A model generated the notes under the pieces. The model was not told the DNA's origin. It saw only the letters and a list, made by a program, of their open reading frames with translations, and searched no databases. A DNA stretch of 64,000 nt from Devosia ginsengisoli (GTDB lineage: Bacteria; Pseudomonadota; Alphaproteobacteria; Rhizobiales; Devosiaceae). The stretch spans positions 3,164,501 to 3,228,500 of the forward strand of contig NZ_CP042304.1 in NCBI RefSeq assembly GCF_007859655.1. The letters run 5' to 3'. This document shows positions 37,393-45,812 of this stretch, one piece after another. A program made the position numbers and the translations under genes. How positions within the stretch are numbered: position 1 is the first letter of the stretch; every line of letters starts with the position of its first letter.

Positions 37393-38343
37393 ATGCCGGA
37401 CCAGACTGCAGCCATGGTCGATTCCGCCTTTGCCAGTGACGAATTCATCCGCGCCCAGCTTGCCGACTGGCAGCGCGAGCTCGGCTCGGCGCGTCGGCTG
37501 GCAGCCAATACGCTGGAGGCCTATAGCCGCGATGTCGGGCAATTCCTCAGCTTTCTCGCCGGCCATACCGGCGGGCCGGTGACGCTGGCCACGCTCAAAG
37601 AGCTGCGCGGCGCCGATATCCGCGCCTTCATGGCGCAAAGGCGCGAGGAAAGCCTGGGCTCGCGCTCGCTGGCGCGGGTGCTGTCGGCGCTCAAGAGTTT
37701 TTTCCGCTTTCTCGAGCGCGAAGGCGTGGTGGCCACCGAGGCGCTCAACGTGATCCGCACGCCCAAAATACCCAAGAGCCTGCCCAAGGCACTGACTGTC
37801 ATCGAGGCGCGGCAGACCATTGCCGAGACGGAGAAAATGGAAGAAGAGCCCTGGGTGGCGGCGCGCGACATGGCGGTTTTGTCGCTGTGCTATGGCGCCG
37901 GCCTGCGCATTTCCGAGGCCCTGGCGCTGACCTCGGGCGATCTCGAAAGCCAGGTTTTGCGGGTCACCGGCAAGGGCGGCAAGGTGCGGCTGGTGCCGCT
38001 GATCGAAGCGGTGCGCAAGGCGATCGATCTCTATCTCGAGCTCTGCCCGTTCAAGTCCTGGCCGGAGGAGCCTTTGTTTCGCGGGGTCAAGGGCGGGGTG
38101 CTGTCGCCGCGGCTGATCCAGTTGCGGATGGTGCAGCTGCGCAGCGCACTGCAACTGCCGCCATCGGCCACGCCGCATGCGCTAAGGCATTCTTTTGCCA
38201 CGCATTTATTGGGCCGGGGCGGCGATTTGCGGGCCATCCAGGAATTGCTGGGCCATGCCAGTCTCTCCACCACGCAGATCTATACCGCCGTCGATACGGA
38301 CCGCTTGTTGGAGAGTTATCGCAAGGCGCATCCGCGGGGCTAA
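37393..38343 (+). CDS. xerC: Tyrosine recombinase XerC
   Basis: This 316-residue recombinase resolves chromosome dimers at dif with XerD. The N-terminal SAM-like domain is followed by the catalytic domain with Arg (YGAGLRISEALAL), Lys in the beta hairpin (TGKGGKVRLVPL), HALRHSFATHLL (His-x-x-Arg), GHASLSTTQIY (His and the nucleophile Tyr). The position beside priA is usual for xerC in Hyphomicrobiales; XerD cannot be excluded. The stop codon lies in a 27-bp sequence also found inside proA. Confidence 0.9.
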   Translation: MPDQTAAMVDSAFASDEFIRAQLADWQRELGSARRLAANTLEAYSRDVGQFLSFLAGHTGGPVTLATLKELRGADIRAFMAQRREESLGSRSLARVLSALKSFFRFLEREGVVATEALNVIRTPKIPKSLPKALTVIEARQTIAETEKMEEEPWVAARDMAVLSLCYGAGLRISEALALTSGDLESQVLRVTGKGGKVRLVPLIEAVRKAIDLYLELCPFKSWPEEPLFRGVKGGVLSPRLIQLRMVQLRSALQLPPSATPHALRHSFATHLLGRGGDLRAIQELLGHASLSTTQIYTAVDTDRLLESYRKAHPRG

Positions 38344-38367
38344 TGTTAACGGACTGTTAGCATCGAC
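38341..38367 (-). repeat. 27-bp site shared with proA (copy 2)
   Basis: On the minus strand this matches 16321-16347 at 25 of 27 positions. It also contains TTAA-N7-TTAG, close to a CtrA box. The remaining gap to the next gene (38368-38589) holds no supported gene. Confidence 0.7.
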
Positions 38368-38589
38368 GCGAAGAGGGTGCGAACGCATTTGGCGATATCG
38401 GCCTTGCCGAACCGTCGCGCCGGTCCTATCACATCCGTCATGCACGCCACCGCGATCCTCATTTCCGCGATCCTTCTTACCGGCCCCATCAGGGACCGGA
38501 ACGAGCGCTGACGTCCAGCCCTTCGTCTCACCGGCCCGCCATCTGGCGCTCCGGTGACTGGCATGGCGGCTCCCTTCCAGGACCCTTCC

Positions 38590-39534
38590 ATGACCTCGAC
38601 CGCGCAAGCTGCCCAATCGCATAACGACCCCATCGGCTACGGCCTTGCCGTATGCGGGGCAATTCTGTTTTCCACCAAGGGCATCTTCATCAAGCTCGCC
38701 TATGGCGAAGGCGTCTCGACCGAAATGCTGCTCAGCCTGCGCATGCTGGTGGCGCTGCCGGTCTACCTGGTCATCCTGCTCACCATTTTGCGCCGCGGGG
38801 ACAGACTGGTCGGCGCGTTGACGCCCCGGACGGTATTGGCCAGCATGGCCATCGGCATATTGGGCTATTACCTGTCGAGCTATCTCGATTTTCTCGGGCT
38901 CAATTTCCTGACCGCGCAATATGAGCGGCTGGTGCTGTTCACCTATCCCTTCTTCGTCGTGCTGTTCGGGGTCTGGTTCTTCGGCGACCGCATGGTCTGG
39001 GGCGTGGTGCCGGCCATGCTGGTGAGCTATGGGGGCCTCTTGGTGATTTTCGGCTGGAACCTGGCGGTCGACCCCGATGGCATCGTGATCGGCACGCTGC
39101 TGGTGCTGGGCTCGGCCATTACCTTTGCGCTCTACCAGCACCTGGCCAAAAGGCAGATGCTGGTGCTGGGTTCGGCGCTGTTCACCTGCATCGGCATGTC
39201 GACCGCCGCCATCTGCGCCATTGCGCAGAACCTGATCATATCGGGCCCCATGAGCTATCTGGCGCTGACGCCGGAGCTCTGGGCCTATGGCCTGGCTTTG
39301 GGCGTGCTGGGCACCGTATTACCCAGCTTCCTGATGAATGCCGGCATGGCGCGGATCGGCGCCCGGGCCACCTCGTCCACCGCCGCCTTCGGCCCGATCG
39401 TGACAATTGTCATTGCCGTCATCGTGCTTTCCGAACCTTTCACCCTGTTTCATGGCGTGGGCACGGCTCTGGTCCTGTTGGGATCGGTGCTGTTCACCCG
39501 GGCCGAGCGGCGCGCGCGCAGCGCAGCCGGCTAA
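38590..39534 (+). CDS. EamA/DMT family transporter
   Basis: This 314-residue protein has ten predicted transmembrane helices in two EamA repeats (first opening GYGLAVCGAILFSTKGIFIK, second around GLLVIFGWNLAV to the C-terminus). The family exports amino acids and other metabolites; the substrate here is unknown. The ATG at 38590 is taken, since an upstream GTG at 38554 would add a hydrophilic tail without a ribosome site. It is monocistronic between xerC and the repeat protein. Confidence 0.85.
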   Translation: MTSTAQAAQSHNDPIGYGLAVCGAILFSTKGIFIKLAYGEGVSTEMLLSLRMLVALPVYLVILLTILRRGDRLVGALTPRTVLASMAIGILGYYLSSYLDFLGLNFLTAQYERLVLFTYPFFVVLFGVWFFGDRMVWGVVPAMLVSYGGLLVIFGWNLAVDPDGIVIGTLLVLGSAITFALYQHLAKRQMLVLGSALFTCIGMSTAAICAIAQNLIISGPMSYLALTPELWAYGLALGVLGTVLPSFLMNAGMARIGARATSSTAAFGPIVTIVIAVIVLSEPFTLFHGVGTALVLLGSVLFTRAERRARSAAG

Positions 39535-39620
39535 ATCTTTCGCTGACGGCTTTTGGCCGCCGCAAAGCCGCTGTAATGTCCAGCCACGACTTGCGGCAGA
39601 CATCTGGGAAGGGACAACCG

Positions 39621-41120
39621 ATGAACGCATTCCATAAGGTTCTGGGCGGAGCCATGCTCGCCTTGGTCCTGGCCGGTGGGCTTGCCGCGCCAGCCATGGC
39701 GCAGAAACTCGACAACAAGAAGAACCCGCCGCCAGCCACAACGACGACAGCGACCGGCGATATCGACTTCGGCGATGATTCGAGCACCTGGGCCAATGAC
39801 GGCGAATGTGACGATCCGCGCTTCGCCGGCTCGGGCTCGGCCAGCGAACTGGTCGACAGCGACATTCTCAAGGACGCCACCGACTGCCGCGCCGCCTATG
39901 AAGCCGGCACCGTGACCCTGGTCGAGGGTGGGGCGGCCCCCGCCAGCACCGCCGATATCGACTTCGGCGACGATTCCGGCCAGTGGACCAATGACGGGGA
40001 ATGCGACGACCCGCGCTTTGCCGGCACCGGATCGGCCAGCGAACTGGTCGATGACGATATTCTCAAGGACGCCACCGACTGCCGCGCCGCCTATGCGGCC
40101 GGCACGGTGCAGTTCGTGGGCGACGGCGCTGCGCCCACCGCCATCACCGAAGCCGATATCGACTTCGGCGATGATTCCAGCGAATGGGCCAATGACGGCG
40201 AATGCGATGACCCGCGTTTCCAGGGCTCAGGCTCGGCCGCCGAACTGGTCGATGCCGATATCCTCAAGGACGCCACCGACTGCCAGGCCGCCTTTAACAT
40301 GGGCACCGTGACCCTGGTGGACGAAGGCGATGTGCCGGCCGCCACGGCCGCCGATATCGACTTCGGCGACAATTCCAGCGAGTGGGCCAATGATGGCGAA
40401 TGCGACGATCCGCGTTTCCAGGGCACCGGCTCGGCCAGCGAGCTGGTCGATGCCGACATCCTCAAGGATGCCAATGACTGCCAGTCCGCCTATGACCTGG
40501 GCACGGTGACCTTTGTGGGCGACACCAGCGCTATCGACTATGGCGACAATACCAGCGAATGGGCCAATGACGGCGAATGCGACGACCCGCGCTTCTCAGG
40601 GTCGGGCGTTGCCAGCGAACTGCTCGACGCCGATATGGGCCACGATGCCGACGACTGCCGCGCCGCGGTGGAAGCAGGCACCGCCACCTTTGGCGGCGCA
40701 TCCGCCACCTCCCTCGCCGCCACCGCCGCCTTCGACTATGGCAGCGACTGGAGCGAATGGGCCAATGACGGGGAATGCGACGACCTGCGCTTCCAGGGCC
40801 CCGGCACCGACAAGAAGCTGCTGACCGACGACATGTATGGCGACGCCACCGACTGCCGTACGCTGGAAGAAGCCGGCCAGGTCTCGATCCGCAAGGTCTA
40901 TTCGCCCGACTATCCGGCCGGCGCGCCCTATGACAGCAGCCATATCGAATTCGGCGACAACAAGTCGAGCTATGCCGATGACGACCAATGCGACGACCCG
41001 CGCTTCGAAGGCCCGGACGCCGCCTCGGTGCTGCTGGACAGCGACGAATATCACGACGCCAATGACTGCAAGGCCGCCTACGAGGCCGGCACGGTCATCC
41101 TGAAAAGCGAAGCCGAGTAA
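39621..41120 (+). CDS. Secreted protein of seven Cys-paired acidic repeats
   Basis: This 499-residue protein has a signal peptide (VLGGAMLALVLAGGLAAPAM, cut near residue 27) and then seven repeats of about 54 residues (48-101, 112-166, 179-233, 245-299, 304-357, 370-424, 441-495). The consensus is DFGDDSSEWANDGECDDPRF, then a Gly/Ala-rich turn, E-L-x-D-x-D-I-L-K-D-A-x-D-C, then AAYEAGTV. Each repeat has exactly two Cys, always 26 residues apart; there are no others. The many Asp residues suggest calcium binding, and each Cys pair a disulfide. Single copies of this motif occur beside secreted proteases in other alphaproteobacteria (from memory). Function unknown. Confidence 0.9.
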   Translation: MNAFHKVLGGAMLALVLAGGLAAPAMAQKLDNKKNPPPATTTTATGDIDFGDDSSTWANDGECDDPRFAGSGSASELVDSDILKDATDCRAAYEAGTVTLVEGGAAPASTADIDFGDDSGQWTNDGECDDPRFAGTGSASELVDDDILKDATDCRAAYAAGTVQFVGDGAAPTAITEADIDFGDDSSEWANDGECDDPRFQGSGSAAELVDADILKDATDCQAAFNMGTVTLVDEGDVPAATAADIDFGDNSSEWANDGECDDPRFQGTGSASELVDADILKDANDCQSAYDLGTVTFVGDTSAIDYGDNTSEWANDGECDDPRFSGSGVASELLDADMGHDADDCRAAVEAGTATFGGASATSLAATAAFDYGSDWSEWANDGECDDLRFQGPGTDKKLLTDDMYGDATDCRTLEEAGQVSIRKVYSPDYPAGAPYDSSHIEFGDNKSSYADDDQCDDPRFEGPDAASVLLDSDEYHDANDCKAAYEAGTVILKSEAE

Positions 41121-41218
41121 TTCGGCAGGGATGAAGTTTTACGGCGGCGGGGTGAAAGCCCCGCCGTTTTGTTTTGGGCGGGAGGCATTCTCGGCTCCTG
41201 ATGGTGCCACAGCCACCG

Positions 41219-41366
41219 CTCCCCTTCTCCCCTCGTGGGAGAAGGTGGCCGAAGGGCGGATGAGGGGGCGGACTATCCGCTGAGATCAAAGCATGGGCGA
41301 GCGCAGCCCCTCACCCGGTTTTCCGCTGAACGCGGAAAACCACCCTCTCCCGCAAGGGGAGAGGGG
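41219..41366. repeat. Dispersed intergenic repeat, copy 1
   Basis: About 148 bases made of two back-to-back hairpins (one opening CCCCTTCTCCC, one around ACCCGGTTTTCCGCTGAAC with CTCTCCCGCAAGGGGAGAGG). A second copy lies at 55480-55632. It fills most of the gap between the repeat protein and marR. Confidence 0.8.
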
Positions 41367-41400
41367 TAGTCGGTGGGTGGGTGAGATCGAGTAAGAGACC

Positions 41401-41892
41401 TCAGCGCTCGGCATTGGCCTTGATGCGGCGCAGGCCGGCGAGCATGACCTGTTCGTCGCCGTCGGAAAGACCGTCGAGCAGCGAGCGGAACAGGCGCCAG
41501 CCCTGGTCGGTCATGTGGCGGAAGACCGGCACCACTTCGTGCCGCAGATAGACCCGGCGCACGCGGCTGTCGCCGGCATCGGACCGGCGTTCCACCCAGT
41601 TCTTGGCCTCGAGCCGCTCCAGCAGCTTGCCCGCTGCGGCCCTTCCCATATGGAAGATTTCAGCCAGCTCGGTCTGGGTGGCGCCTTCATGCTCATAAAT
41701 ATGCATCAGGCCCCACCACTGTGTGTGGGTGATGCCATGGGCGCCCAGGCCCCGGTCGGATAGGGTCGAGACCAGCCGCGACACTTCGTGGATGGCATAG
41801 AGCACATCCGAATGCTGCCGATAGGTGCTGTCGGTCATCGACCGGATTGCCTCGACAACCGGGCTGGGCGTTTGATCGGGTTGCCGGGCCAT
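41401..41892 (-). CDS. MarR family transcription regulator
   Basis: This 163-residue winged-helix protein has the MarR core: HTQWWGLMHIYEHEGATQTE, the recognition helix in MGRAAAGKLLERLEAKNWVE and the wing DAGDSRVRRVYL. It diverges from the Tat-exported flavoprotein gene, with AT-rich palindromic sequence between, and so is the likely repressor of the flavoprotein/cytochrome pair, released by a small aromatic or similar ligand. The ligand is inferred from the family only. Confidence 0.9.
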   Translation of the reverse strand: MARQPDQTPSPVVEAIRSMTDSTYRQHSDVLYAIHEVSRLVSTLSDRGLGAHGITHTQWWGLMHIYEHEGATQTELAEIFHMGRAAAGKLLERLEAKNWVERRSDAGDSRVRRVYLRHEVVPVFRHMTDQGWRLFRSLLDGLSDGDEQVMLAGLRRIKANAER

Positions 41893-41963
41893 GGGAAATG
41901 CCTTCCGTGAGTCGCGAAGCGCACCTTATGCGCCGTGTCGCGGCACCGTTCAAACGCTCAAAC

Positions 41964-42013
41964 ATGCATGCATACATACAAACTTGCGTCGCCGCAGTCG
42001 TATGCTAGTATAC
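41964..42013. promoter_or_regulatory. Divergent control region with palindromes between marR and the flavoprotein
   Basis: ATGCATGCAT (41964-41973) is a perfect palindrome, and GTATGCTAGTATAC (42000-42013) is a near palindrome. A possible promoter toward the flavoprotein is TTGCGT (41984) with TAGTAT (42006) 16 bases later. Both palindromes suit MarR-family binding. Confidence 0.45.
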
Positions 42014-42121
42014 AATTGACGAACCCCAACAAGAGCCGGCAAACGGCCTGGAGGAGGAAAAGTCATCAGCATGAATTGTTTAGGGAGCCGCGCACACAAC
42101 GTGCCGGCTGGAGGAGAAGGC

Positions 42122-44176
42122 ATGTCCAAAAAACCGGATGACGACGACGATAATGCGCTGAGCCGGCGCGAATTCTTCAAGCAGGGCGCCGCGGCCGGCG
42201 TGGGGGCCGTGGGCCTCACCGCCATCGGCGCCACGGGCGCGCAGGCCGCCAGTGCCAATGATACCGAATGGGACTACGAGGTCGACGTGGTCATTCTCGG
42301 TGGCGGTGGCGTGGGCCTGACCGCCGCGGTGCGGGCGCGCGACCTGGGCGCTTCGGTGCTGGTGGTCGAGCAGAATTACGACCTGGGCGGCAAGCTGGCC
42401 CATAGCGGGGGCTGGACCTCGCTGGGTGGCGGCGACGCCATCCAGGAGCGCGATCGGCTGGGACTGGACCCTGACGGGCTGGGCCTGACCGCCCCGCTGC
42501 ACCCGTCCGAGGATTTCGAGGACGACCCCGAACGCCTCTTCACCGACATGACCGACTGGTCGGTGGTCAATGACGGGGCAGTGGCCGAATATCGCTACAA
42601 CGATCGCGAACTGCACCGCGCCTGGGCCGACAATGCTCCTGCCGTGCGGCAATTCCTGATGGACAACCATATCCGCTTCACCCGCATTGCCGGCACCCAT
42701 TACGGCGGCGGCATGAGCCGGGCGCGCGCGCCCTGGGCCATGATCAAGCTGGGCGACGTCACCGATATCGAAGCGGGCACCATTACCAGCGAGGATGCCG
42801 GCAGCACCGAGGAAGAACGCAGCTCGCCCTTCAACCACCAGTCCATGGGACCGGCGCCTTCGGCCACCGGCTTCGGCGCGCCGGGCTGGATCTATGGCGG
42901 CTTCGTCATCGCCCGCTCGCTGGAACACAGCGCGCGCAAGAAGGGCGTGCGCTTCATGGTCAACCGGCACCTGGACGAGGTGATCCGCGAGCAGCAGTTT
43001 TCGGGCCGCGTGCTCGGCGTCAAGGCGAGCTATACGCCGCGCTTCGACCCCGAAACCGGCGAGCGGCTGGAAAGCTACTGGAGCGACGGCAATATCGACG
43101 AGACCAAGGAGGTCATCAATATCAGGGCCCGCCGCGGCGTCATCATCGGCACCGGCGGCTATATGGGCAATATCCCGTTCCGCACCATGTTCGACCCGCG
43201 CATGAGCGAGCCGTCCATTCAATATGGCGACGGGCTGATGGGCGTGCGCCACGAGGATGCCAGCGGCATCGTCGCCAGCATGCGCGTTGGGGCAAACCTG
43301 GCCGGCATGCTGCAGCCCTATGGCTACAGCCTGGGCACGCCGCACCTGGTGGGCACGATCGGCACGCGCGCCGTCTATGACGCCGTCATGCCAGGGCACC
43401 CGGTCTTCAAGTTCATCCGCGCCTTCGGCATTACCGTGGGCGGGGGCGGCTGGGAACATGTCATCGCCGTCAACCAGGTGGGTCAGCGCTTCTATAACGA
43501 GAGCTCGATTTCGGCCAATGCCGATACCCATGCCGCCTACCCGCCCGGCTCGTCGGGGACGAACAACCCCTTCACCCCGCTCGACTGGCGCAACAGCAGT
43601 GTCGAGCATGTGCGCGATACCTATAACAAGGGCGCCGCGGCCGATGCGGCCCTGGCCATGAATGAAGGCTCGCGCGGGCCTGACTATTCCTCGGGACCGG
43701 TCTGGGCGATCTTCGACCAGAATGCGGTGGACGCCAATGGCTGGGACCTGCGGCATCCCTATATCGCCGAGCCCCCGGACGGGTTCTTCCACAAGGCGGA
43801 CACGCTGGCCGAGCTGGCCCGCAAGGTCACCGAGAATCCCTACCAGCACATGCCGCTCAAATATCTCGAAGAGACGGTGGCCAAATATAACGCGGCCGCC
43901 GAGGCGGGTGTGGATGAGGAGTTCGAAAAGCCCGTCATGCACAAGATCGAGACCGGCCCCTTCTATGCCGCGATCATCCCGCTGGCGGTCAACGATTCCT
44001 ATGGCGGGCTGCGCATCAACGGCAAGGCCCAGGTGATGGATATGAGTGGGCAGGCCATACCCGGCCTCTATGCCGGCGGCGAAGCCAGCGGCGGCGGCCG
44101 CCAGCACGGCATCGGCCGGGCCACGGTCACCGGCTATATGGCGGCGACCAACATCGTGCAGGAACCGCTGATCTGA
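42122..44176 (+). CDS. Tat-exported FAD-dependent dehydrogenase (fumarate reductase/ketosteroid dehydrogenase fold)
   Basis: This 684-residue flavoprotein has a Tat signal (SRREFFKQG, then a hydrophobic stretch ending AQAAS). The FAD-binding motif is VVILGGGGVGLTAAVRARD with VVEQN, and the C-terminal flavin motif is GGRQHGIGRATVTGYMAA. The domain layout is that of fumarate reductase, flavocytochrome c and 3-ketosteroid dehydrogenases. It has no haem domain of its own, but a c-type cytochrome gene follows directly, so electrons probably pass to the respiratory chain in the periplasm. GGAGGAG precedes the ATG at 42122. The substrate is unknown. Confidence 0.88.
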   Translation: MSKKPDDDDDNALSRREFFKQGAAAGVGAVGLTAIGATGAQAASANDTEWDYEVDVVILGGGGVGLTAAVRARDLGASVLVVEQNYDLGGKLAHSGGWTSLGGGDAIQERDRLGLDPDGLGLTAPLHPSEDFEDDPERLFTDMTDWSVVNDGAVAEYRYNDRELHRAWADNAPAVRQFLMDNHIRFTRIAGTHYGGGMSRARAPWAMIKLGDVTDIEAGTITSEDAGSTEEERSSPFNHQSMGPAPSATGFGAPGWIYGGFVIARSLEHSARKKGVRFMVNRHLDEVIREQQFSGRVLGVKASYTPRFDPETGERLESYWSDGNIDETKEVINIRARRGVIIGTGGYMGNIPFRTMFDPRMSEPSIQYGDGLMGVRHEDASGIVASMRVGANLAGMLQPYGYSLGTPHLVGTIGTRAVYDAVMPGHPVFKFIRAFGITVGGGGWEHVIAVNQVGQRFYNESSISANADTHAAYPPGSSGTNNPFTPLDWRNSSVEHVRDTYNKGAAADAALAMNEGSRGPDYSSGPVWAIFDQNAVDANGWDLRHPYIAEPPDGFFHKADTLAELARKVTENPYQHMPLKYLEETVAKYNAAAEAGVDEEFEKPVMHKIETGPFYAAIIPLAVNDSYGGLRINGKAQVMDMSGQAIPGLYAGGEASGGGRQHGIGRATVTGYMAATNIVQEPLI

Positions 44177-44234
44177 CCAGGCCTGTCCCGGCGGCAGGCC
44201 ATGCCGCCGGGCACCACCAATGGAAGGTAGGACG

Positions 44235-44672
44235 ATGACTTCAGTGAAAGGGGGCCGGAAATTCTGGCTCGCCGCCATGGCCGGGGCGACCCTGCTCGCC
44301 GCGACGGTTCCGGGTGCGCTGGCCCAGGATGCCGATGCCGACATGCTCAAGGAGGGCCGCCGCGTCTATGTCGAGGGCAGCTGCGCCAATTGCCACGGCC
44401 CCAAGGGCGCGGGCGGGGTGAGCGTCGATTTTCCCAAGGGCCCCAACCTGCGCACCAGCGCGCTGGACCGCCAGACCATGCTCGACATCATCAGCTGCGG
44501 CCTGCCCGGAACGCGCATGCCGGGCTGGCTCAAGGGGGCCTATACCGAAGTGTCCTGTTTCGGCGAAGAGCTGGGGCCAATTCCCTCGGGCGTCCAGGTC
44601 AATGGCGCCTTCACGCTCGAGGAGCTCGAGGCGCTGGTGACCTATATCGAAAAGGACTTCATGCGGCGCTAG
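44235..44672 (+). CDS. Periplasmic c-type cytochrome, partner of the flavoprotein
   Basis: This 145-residue protein has a signal peptide (AAMAGATLLAATVPGALAQ) and one haem-binding CxxCH motif (SCANCHGPKG). The probable axial Met is in GTRMPGW. Two additional Cys (IISCGLPG and VSCFGEEL) may form a disulfide. The ATG at 44235 has GGTAGGACG upstream. It lies 58 bases after the flavoprotein gene in the same orientation and converges on sdhB 19 bases later. It most likely accepts electrons from the flavoprotein. Confidence 0.9.
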   Translation: MTSVKGGRKFWLAAMAGATLLAATVPGALAQDADADMLKEGRRVYVEGSCANCHGPKGAGGVSVDFPKGPNLRTSALDRQTMLDIISCGLPGTRMPGWLKGAYTEVSCFGEELGPIPSGVQVNGAFTLEELEALVTYIEKDFMRR

Positions 44673-44691
44673 CGCATCAAGGCAAGGCGGC

Positions 44692-45474
44692 TCAGGCTGC
44701 CTTGCGCTCCACCATCATCTTCTTGATTTCGGCAATGGCCTTGGCCGGGTTCAGGCCCTTGGGGCAGACCTTGGCGCAGTTCATGATCGTGTGGCAGCGA
44801 TAGAGCTTGAAGGGGTCCTCGAGGTCGTCGAGGCGTTCCTGCGTGGTCTCGTCGCGCGAATCGATCAGCCAGCGATAGGCCTGCAGCAAAGCGGCCGGGC
44901 CGAGATATTTTTCACCATTCCACCAATAGCTCGGGCAGGAGGTGGAGCAGCAGGCGCAGAGAATGCACTCATAGAGCCCGTCGAGCTTGGCGCGCTGCGG
45001 CACCGACTGGGTCCACTCCTTTTCCGGGGTCGGCGAGGTGGTCTTGAGCCAGGGCTCGATGGCGCGGTGCTGGGCGTAGAAGGTGGAAAGGTCGGGCACC
45101 AGGTCCTTGACGACAGGCATATGCGGCAGCGGGTAGATCTTGATCGGGCCGGTCGAGTCATCCATGCCCTTGGTGCAGGCCAGGGTGTTGAGCCCGTTGA
45201 TATTCATCGAGCAGGAGCCGCAAATGCCCTCGCGGCAGGAGCGGCGCAGCGTGAGGGTCGGATCGACCTTGTTCTTGATCCACAGCAGGCCATCGAGGAT
45301 CATCGGGCCGCAATCGTCGAGATCGACGAAATAGGTGTCGATGCGCGGATTGGCGCCCTGGTCGGGATCGTAGCGATAGATGTGATACTCGCGCAGCCTG
45401 CTGGCATTGGCGGGCTTGGGCCAGGTCTTGCCCTTGGTGGGGCGATCGGCCTTGGGGAGCATCAGTTCGACCAT
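44692..45474 (-). CDS. sdhB: Succinate dehydrogenase iron-sulfur subunit
   Basis: This 260-residue subunit of complex II has the [2Fe-2S] motif [16 protein letters not shown] with a following Cys, the [4Fe-4S] motif [16 protein letters not shown], and the [3Fe-4S] and second cluster Cys in [17 protein letters not shown]. The quinone-site Trp pair is visible in SYWWNG. It is the last gene of the sdhCDA-x-B operon. Confidence 0.98.
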   Translation of the reverse strand: MVELMLPKADRPTKGKTWPKPANASRLREYHIYRYDPDQGANPRIDTYFVDLDDCGPMILDGLLWIKNKVDPTLTLRRSCREGICGSCSMNINGLNTLACTKGMDDSTGPIKIYPLPHMPVVKDLVPDLSTFYAQHRAIEPWLKTTSPTPEKEWTQSVPQRAKLDGLYECILCACCSTSCPSYWWNGEKYLGPAALLQAYRWLIDSRDETTQERLDDLEDPFKLYRCHTIMNCAKVCPKGLNPAKAIAEIKKMMVERKAA

Positions 45475-45521
45475 GGGTCGGTCTTCCTTCTCAACACACG
45501 CCGCTCAACCGGCGCGAAATC

Positions 45522-45812
45522 CTAGTAGTTCGGCTTGCAGATCTGGTTCGATCTGGCGACGTAGCTATTGTAGGCATTGTAATCGCCCGCAGCCGGCGAC
45601 GAAGTACCCTTCATCGAGGCGATGACCACGCCCATGAAGCGCTCGTCGATCAGCGTCATTGCCGCATCGGCCTTGCAGCCGCACAGCTTCGCATCCTGCG
45701 CAATGCCCATGCAGGCCGCGTAGAATTCATCCTTCTGCGCCGCAGTGGGCGCGGCGAGAGCAGGTGCGGTCAGCAGAGCCAGGGCGGCGAGGGCGAGGGC
45801 GGCGCGCATCAA
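45522..45812 (-). CDS. Small secreted protein inserted in the sdh operon
   Basis: This 96-residue protein has a signal peptide ([18 protein letters not shown]). The mature part of about 75 residues has four Cys ([18 protein letters not shown] and the C-terminal NQICKPNY). Its ATG overlaps the sdhA stop by four bases and sdhB follows 47 bases after its stop, so it is made with complex II. The Cys pattern could give two disulfides. Not recognised; a role in complex II is only suggested by position. Confidence 0.72.
   Translation of the reverse strand: MMRAALALAALALLTAPALAAPTAAQKDEFYAACMGIAQDAKLCGCKADAAMTLIDERFMGVVIASMKGTSSPAAGDYNAYNSYVARSNQICKPNY

Noticed and set aside
38341..38367. dif site next to xerC
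   Set aside because: The sequence does not fit the 11-6-11 dif consensus, and a near copy lies inside proA.
38346..38633. 95-codon minus-strand ORF downstream of xerC
   Set aside because: It overlaps the start of the DMT transporter, and its C-terminus is only the shared 27-bp site. Kept as noncoding.
39621..41120. Interpretation of the repeat protein as an RTX calcium toxin
   Set aside because: The repeats are about 54 residues with Cys pairs, not GGxGxDxUx nonapeptides, and there is no type I secretion gene nearby.
41219..41366. CRISPR-like repeat
   Set aside because: Only paired hairpins, with no regularly spaced direct repeats or spacers and no cas genes in the window.
42080..44350. 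756-codon minus-strand frame
   Set aside because: Antisense to the Tat-exported flavoprotein, which has clear FAD motifs and a signal peptide.
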